Below are positions 31,998-35,490 of a stretch of 35,490 bases of DNA, one piece after another. Position 1 is the stretch's first letter; each line of letters begins with the position of its first letter. The notes under the pieces are model-generated. The model saw only the letters and a list, made by a program, of their open reading frames with translations. It did no database searches and was not told the DNA's origin. The stretch is from CAZOKZ01 sp964580585 (GTDB taxonomy: Bacteria > Sumerlaeota > Sumerlaeia > SLMS01 > JAHLLQ01), in contig CAZOKZ010000046.1 of assembly GCA_964580585.1 (NCBI GenBank), positions 1 through 35,490 of the forward strand, given 5' to 3'. Both the position numbers and the translations under genes were made by a program.

Positions 31998-34037
31998 ATG
32001 CTCGGTAGGACCAACGACATTGACAGCGGGGAGTTGTACGCCTTGGCATTGAATTCCTTGGACAAAAAGCTGCTCTCGCGGCTGTTGCGCCACGATGTGG
32101 TTTCGAGCGACCAGGTGCCTCTGATCGAGGAGCAAGCCGCGCGCGACCGTCAATCGGTCAGCACCGTGGTGACCAAGCTGGGCTTTGCGGACGAGAAAAT
32201 CACCATGCACCATTTGGCGCGCATTAATGGTTTGGAGTTCCTCGATCTGAATGAATTTGAACCCGATCCAGCGATTTTCGAGACTTTGAGCACGGATGTG
32301 GTTTATCGCACACGCGCGCTGCCAATCGGCATGGTGGGAGAAACGTTGGTGGTGGCGGTTGCCGACGCCTCGAACATTTACCTGATCGATGAACTGAAAG
32401 TTCTCGCCGCGCGGCCCGTGCAATCGGTGCTGGTCACGGAAACGGCGCTGAATGCAGCCATCGCAAAGTACTACCCCACCCCGCCAAGCCGCGACGACCA
32501 GACGGTTTGTCTCGAAGACAAAACGATCCTGATGGACGCGACGACCGAGTCGCCCACGGACGAGAGCTCGCCCTCGCAAGCGGAAACCCAACTGGAACCA
32601 CCGCCTGCGCCATCGCCCCGGGCCAAACCAGAGGAATTCCACGATCGCGAAACGTTGATGGACCACCATCCGATTTCGCATTTCGAGGAAAACGACGATC
32701 CGTCGAAACCCAATCGCCTGCCCAGCGACGACGCCATCGCCACGCGGAAAACGCGCATTATCCCGCTCTCCCAGATGGCCACGCGTCTCGAGCAGGACAT
32801 GGCGGAATCGCAATCGGAAGCCGAGCGGTCCGAGCGATTCCATAAATCCGGCGGCCGAGCAAGCGATGAAATTCGCCCCATCACCCATTCGGATGTGGAA
32901 AGTTGGGCCGAGGAAGATCAGCTTCCCCGCGACGAATCGACCGGCGGCACCTCGATCAATAAAATTTTGCGCGAAATGATCGACCACGCGCTGGAAAACC
33001 ACGCGGAAGAATTGGAATTCGCCCCTCCCTCTGCGCGCCGCAACCGTACGCGCATTCGCAAAGATGGACTGTGGGTGGATTCAATCCCCTACCCGGTGAA
33101 ATATCACGAATCATTGATTGCACAAATCAAACGCCTCTCCGGAATTTCGCCTCGCAGCCGCGAACCCGTCGAATGCCATTTTTCGCTCAGCGGCAAACGC
33201 GCCGACATCCCGATTGTGGCGTGTTTTACCCCCACGTTACGCGGCGATCGGTGCGTGCTTCGCTTCCAGGACAACATCCCGCTGATCCAGAAACCGTTGC
33301 GCGTGCTCGGTGTTGAAAACACCAACCTGCGCGATTTTGATAAACGTCTAGGCGGCAGCGGCGGCGGGATATTTTACGTCACCTCGGCGCACTCGCGCCT
33401 GACCGGCCAGATTTTTTCCTCGATCCTTTTCGATCAAGTCAGCGAAGGCCGCTCGGTCACGTCGATCAACTGGACCTCTGAACGCGAAATTCCCGGCGTG
33501 CACCAAGTCGAATGCGCCGACGAAGCCGGCATGCTCGAAACCCTGCGACTCGCCACCGCCGAAGAAACCGACCTCGTCGGCGTGTCCTCGATCCCGAACG
33601 CCGAGGTCATGCAGGAACTCTTCACAGCAGCGATGCGCGGACGATCCATCGTCGCCTGCCACACAGCGTTGAACTCTGCCATGGCGCAAGCCGCACTGCG
33701 CGCGTCGGGCATCGACGCCATGAAACGCACCATGGGGTTGATTGCGCACGTGCATGTTTCGCGCGTGCCGCGTCTTTGCCCGCAATGCCAACAACCGATG
33801 GAAAAAAAACCGCGTCGCTTGCCGAGCTTTGTCGAAGGCATGGACCCGGATTTGTTTTTCGAAGCCAACGGCTGCCCTGCCTGCGGCGGCACGGGACGCA
33901 AAGGCACCAGTTGGGCTCCCGAAGTATTCATCCCCGACCCGGAAGGCACCGGCGAATTCGTCACACTGCGTGACCGAGAAACGTCGCTACGAGTGCTGGT
34001 GGACGAAGGGTTTTTGGATATCAGGGATGTGAAGTGA
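31998..34037 (+). CDS. GspE/PilB-like protein with degenerate nucleotide-binding site (pseudo-ATPase)
   Basis: The 679-residue protein has an MshEN-type N-terminal domain (about 20-160), a charged low-complexity linker (160-315) and a secretion-ATPase-like C-terminal half (315-679). Where GspE/PilB have the Walker A GPTGSGKT, this protein reads SAHSRLTG (463-470), without the lysine. The Walker B/GEIRD region is EETDLVGVSSIPNAE (522-536). A His-box-like CHTALN and the zinc motif C594-x2-C597...C626-x2-C629 are kept. It should not hydrolyse ATP in the usual way and may be a structural or c-di-GMP-sensing subunit. The start is uncertain: ATG at 31998 lacks a ribosome-binding site, and a TTG a little later, after GGGGAG, is possible. 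Confidence 0.85.
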   Translation: MLGRTNDIDSGELYALALNSLDKKLLSRLLRHDVVSSDQVPLIEEQAARDRQSVSTVVTKLGFADEKITMHHLARINGLEFLDLNEFEPDPAIFETLSTDVVYRTRALPIGMVGETLVVAVADASNIYLIDELKVLAARPVQSVLVTETALNAAIAKYYPTPPSRDDQTVCLEDKTILMDATTESPTDESSPSQAETQLEPPPAPSPRAKPEEFHDRETLMDHHPISHFEENDDPSKPNRLPSDDAIATRKTRIIPLSQMATRLEQDMAESQSEAERSERFHKSGGRASDEIRPITHSDVESWAEEDQLPRDESTGGTSINKILREMIDHALENHAEELEFAPPSARRNRTRIRKDGLWVDSIPYPVKYHESLIAQIKRLSGISPRSREPVECHFSLSGKRADIPIVACFTPTLRGDRCVLRFQDNIPLIQKPLRVLGVENTNLRDFDKRLGGSGGGIFYVTSAHSRLTGQIFSSILFDQVSEGRSVTSINWTSEREIPGVHQVECADEAGMLETLRLATAEETDLVGVSSIPNAEVMQELFTAAMRGRSIVACHTALNSAMAQAALRASGIDAMKRTMGLIAHVHVSRVPRLCPQCQQPMEKKPRRLPSFVEGMDPDLFFEANGCPACGGTGRKGTSWAPEVFIPDPEGTGEFVTLRDRETSLRVLVDEGFLDIRDVK

Positions 34038-34051
34038 TCTACTAGTATTTG

Positions 34052-35281
34052 TCAGGGTTGATCTTTTTTACGTTCTTCGCTCGCAACGGGTTCTCTCTCA
34101 AATATCTCCTCAAAGCATTTTTTAAACTCCTCCGACTCACGAAACTTTCTAAATATTGGCCATTCTAAATATTCATCATCTTTCAGAATTCCATTTGCGC
34201 CAATTCGTTTCATTATCTGCACAGCATTATCAAATTCATCGCGCAATACTGCATGGCATACTAAAAAATCATCCCCACATGCTGACCAATCATCATTTTC
34301 TAACAAATTCCGACATTCATTCTCATTTTTTGAAAACTTATATGCTTGGGCAAGATTCATAACAAGCATTCTTCTTATTTTCTCTTGACTATATTTCATG
34401 CAAGGAGCCAAAGAAAATTTTAATAATCTAACAGCCAAATCATCTTGCTCTTCCACAAGTAAATCAAACGTAACTCGCATCAAACTCTTTTCGGCGTTTC
34501 TCAGATCTTCAGGTTGATGCTTCCTCCACATTACCTGAATTAATTTCACTCCAAATTCATACAAACATTTGTATGAATTGACAAGATAATCTCTCGATAC
34601 AACTAGTTCTTCGCCACATACCAGATCTACAATATCCACCCCATGTTTATCACAAACTTTCAAATATTGCGTCGAAATTTTCCCATCACAATGGACAAAT
34701 AGATTTCGCCTTTCAGTTAATTCAATAAAAGTGGGCCATCGCTCCAATCCATTCCTGAGCTTAATATCAAACTTCCTCTCCATCCAATCAAATTGCTCTG
34801 CATGACTTTTTCTCAAGACCGACCCCACTTCATTTTCAATGATACAGGCACGAACTGATTCCATAGAATCATAACCCATCAATTCTTTATAGGTCATACT
34901 TCTATCTGATTCATTTATTTTCTCCGGATGAATCAAAAATAGTTGACTAATCATTTTTCCCAAAAAGGCGTCATACTCACTTATAAATGATACCAAAAAA
35001 GTTCGAGGCAATAATTGTAGAGCTGTGCCTGCTCTTTCAGTTCTCCGTCGTTTTTGATCAACACGTCGCACATACCTGTATGGAACAGTATAATTCTCTG
35101 TCCCATTGTTTTCAGATTCTTTTTCTCCATATTGATCTAATGCTTTATTGTACGCCTCGGCGGTTAACTTATTTACACTATTAGCCATAACCATTACTGG
35201 CTCAAGAGCCTCATGGAGAGAAGCTAAATTATGAAGATATGACTGAAGTATTTTGTGGAATGGTGAGTCCAATAGATACAC
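34052..35281 (-). CDS. HEPN-like protein with R-x4-H motif, AT-rich gene
   Basis: The 409-residue protein is mainly alpha-helical. Helices around 90-115 and 160-200 frame the motif R192-NLFV-H197, the R-x4-H arrangement of HEPN ribonucleases. The C-terminal third (about 285-395) looks like TPR-type helical repeats and ends WPIFRKFRESEEFKKCFEEIFE. HEPN proteins are often toxins, abortive-infection effectors or RNA-processing enzymes. The gene is clearly richer in A and T than all neighbours, which suggests recent acquisition. The start is GTG or, with AAAGG at good spacing, a TTG three codons later. It ends 14 bases from the convergent gene at 34037. The HEPN call rests on one motif and predicted helices. 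Confidence 0.7.
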   Translation of the reverse strand: MYLLDSPFHKILQSYLHNLASLHEALEPVMVMANSVNKLTAEAYNKALDQYGEKESENNGTENYTVPYRYVRRVDQKRRRTERAGTALQLLPRTFLVSFISEYDAFLGKMISQLFLIHPEKINESDRSMTYKELMGYDSMESVRACIIENEVGSVLRKSHAEQFDWMERKFDIKLRNGLERWPTFIELTERRNLFVHCDGKISTQYLKVCDKHGVDIVDLVCGEELVVSRDYLVNSYKCLYEFGVKLIQVMWRKHQPEDLRNAEKSLMRVTFDLLVEEQDDLAVRLLKFSLAPCMKYSQEKIRRMLVMNLAQAYKFSKNENECRNLLENDDWSACGDDFLVCHAVLRDEFDNAVQIMKRIGANGILKDDEYLEWPIFRKFRESEEFKKCFEEIFEREPVASEERKKDQP

Positions 35282-35371
35282 CTTTGCAAAGTCGAATTGT
35301 ATTCAAATGTATTTGACATGTATGAGTAGATAGAGCGCAACGTTTTTGTTAGACACAAATTGATGTGATTC

Positions 35372-35490
35372 TCAGTGCTGGATTTCCAACTCCTCAACCA
35401 TCGTCCCCACGCCCAACTCCTTCCCTTCCGCGTCATGCATGGAAATCCACCACATGTCGCCTTGCTTGGTGAAGTGCATCGTCATTGCCC
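35372..35490 (-). CDS. C-terminal end of an unknown gene (cut by the right edge)
   Basis: The frame reads MHFTKQGDMWWISMHDAEGK, then ELGVGTMVEELEIQH and stop. ATGs at 35485 and 35479 could start a tiny protein, but the sequence looks like the end of a larger one. GC and codon use return to the window's norm here, so the AT-rich segment ends between 35282 and 35371. Function unknown. Confidence 0.5.
   Translation of the reverse strand, partial: AMTMHFTKQGDMWWISMHDAEGKELGVGTMVEELEIQH

Noticed and set aside
34037..34052. Possible toxin-antitoxin pairing of the HEPN-like gene with its left neighbour
   Set aside because: The neighbour is convergent and is a GspE-like protein, not a small antitoxin.

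Overview
The window is about 35.5 kb of a bacterial chromosome of moderate GC, with almost all genes intact and tightly packed. Gene content suggests a Gram-negative-type, heterotrophic bacterium from a sparsely sampled lineage: methylmalonyl-CoA mutase, a futalosine-pathway menaquinone gene, PhoH/PgpH, YajQ, an FHA diguanylate cyclase, a GspE/PilB relative and a secreted amylase. The abundant palindromic intergenic repeats recall Planctomycetes/Verrucomicrobia-like or candidate-phylum genomes. No rRNA or tRNA is present, so this placement is only a guess.

Layout, left to right. (1) 1-2798, minus strand: a two-gene methylmalonyl-CoA mutase operon (mutA, then a truncated mutB). (2) 3373-4738, minus: an overlapping pair, a proline-rich membrane protein and a zinc-ribbon membrane protein. 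(3) 4968-5938, plus: a QueD/PTPS-family enzyme and a small membrane protein. (4) 6028-9615, minus: phoH and the 7TM-HD phosphodiesterase pgpH. (5) 9750-15138: housekeeping genes (purB, yajQ) mixed with accessory genes (NADAR, cyclic-nucleotide-binding protein, TPR-methyltransferase, SMI1/KNR4). Gaps here are filled with several families of short dispersed repeats, some placed in opposite orientation on both sides of a small accessory gene. (6) 15293-17991: dnaJ, a Crp/Fnr regulator and a small unknown protein, the last two separated by a 128-bp element with perfect 18-bp terminal inverted repeats. (7) 18000-19190: palindromic repeats, then a membrane protein/HTH regulator pair with a clear operator. 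The regulator has no ATG, GTG or TTG start that would give a full-length protein. (8) 19341-24325: a response regulator with a degenerate GGDEF domain, carbonic anhydrase, a large TPR/proline-rich membrane protein and an FHA-GGDEF diguanylate cyclase. (9) 24849-27140: a secreted GH13 amylase with two CBM25-like modules and a ricin-type lectin domain. (10) 27365-31753: mqnC, an FkbM methyltransferase, an MscS channel and an ammonium transporter. (11) 31998-34037: a GspE/PilB-like protein that has lost its Walker motifs but kept its MshEN domain and zinc site. (12) 34052-35281: an AT-rich gene for a protein with a HEPN-type R-x4-H motif, then the end of another gene at the right edge.

Two themes recur. 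The first is nucleotide second-messenger signalling: PgpH (c-di-AMP), YajQ and an active diguanylate cyclase (c-di-GMP), a degenerate GGDEF receiver protein and two cyclic-nucleotide-binding-fold proteins. The second is an unusual density of palindromic intergenic repeats around accessory genes. The best leads for something undescribed are the HEPN-like gene on foreign-looking DNA, the pseudo-ATPase next to it, the autoregulated HTH/membrane pair with a probable CTG start, and the 128-bp inverted-repeat element. I do not see a complete multi-gene defence system.
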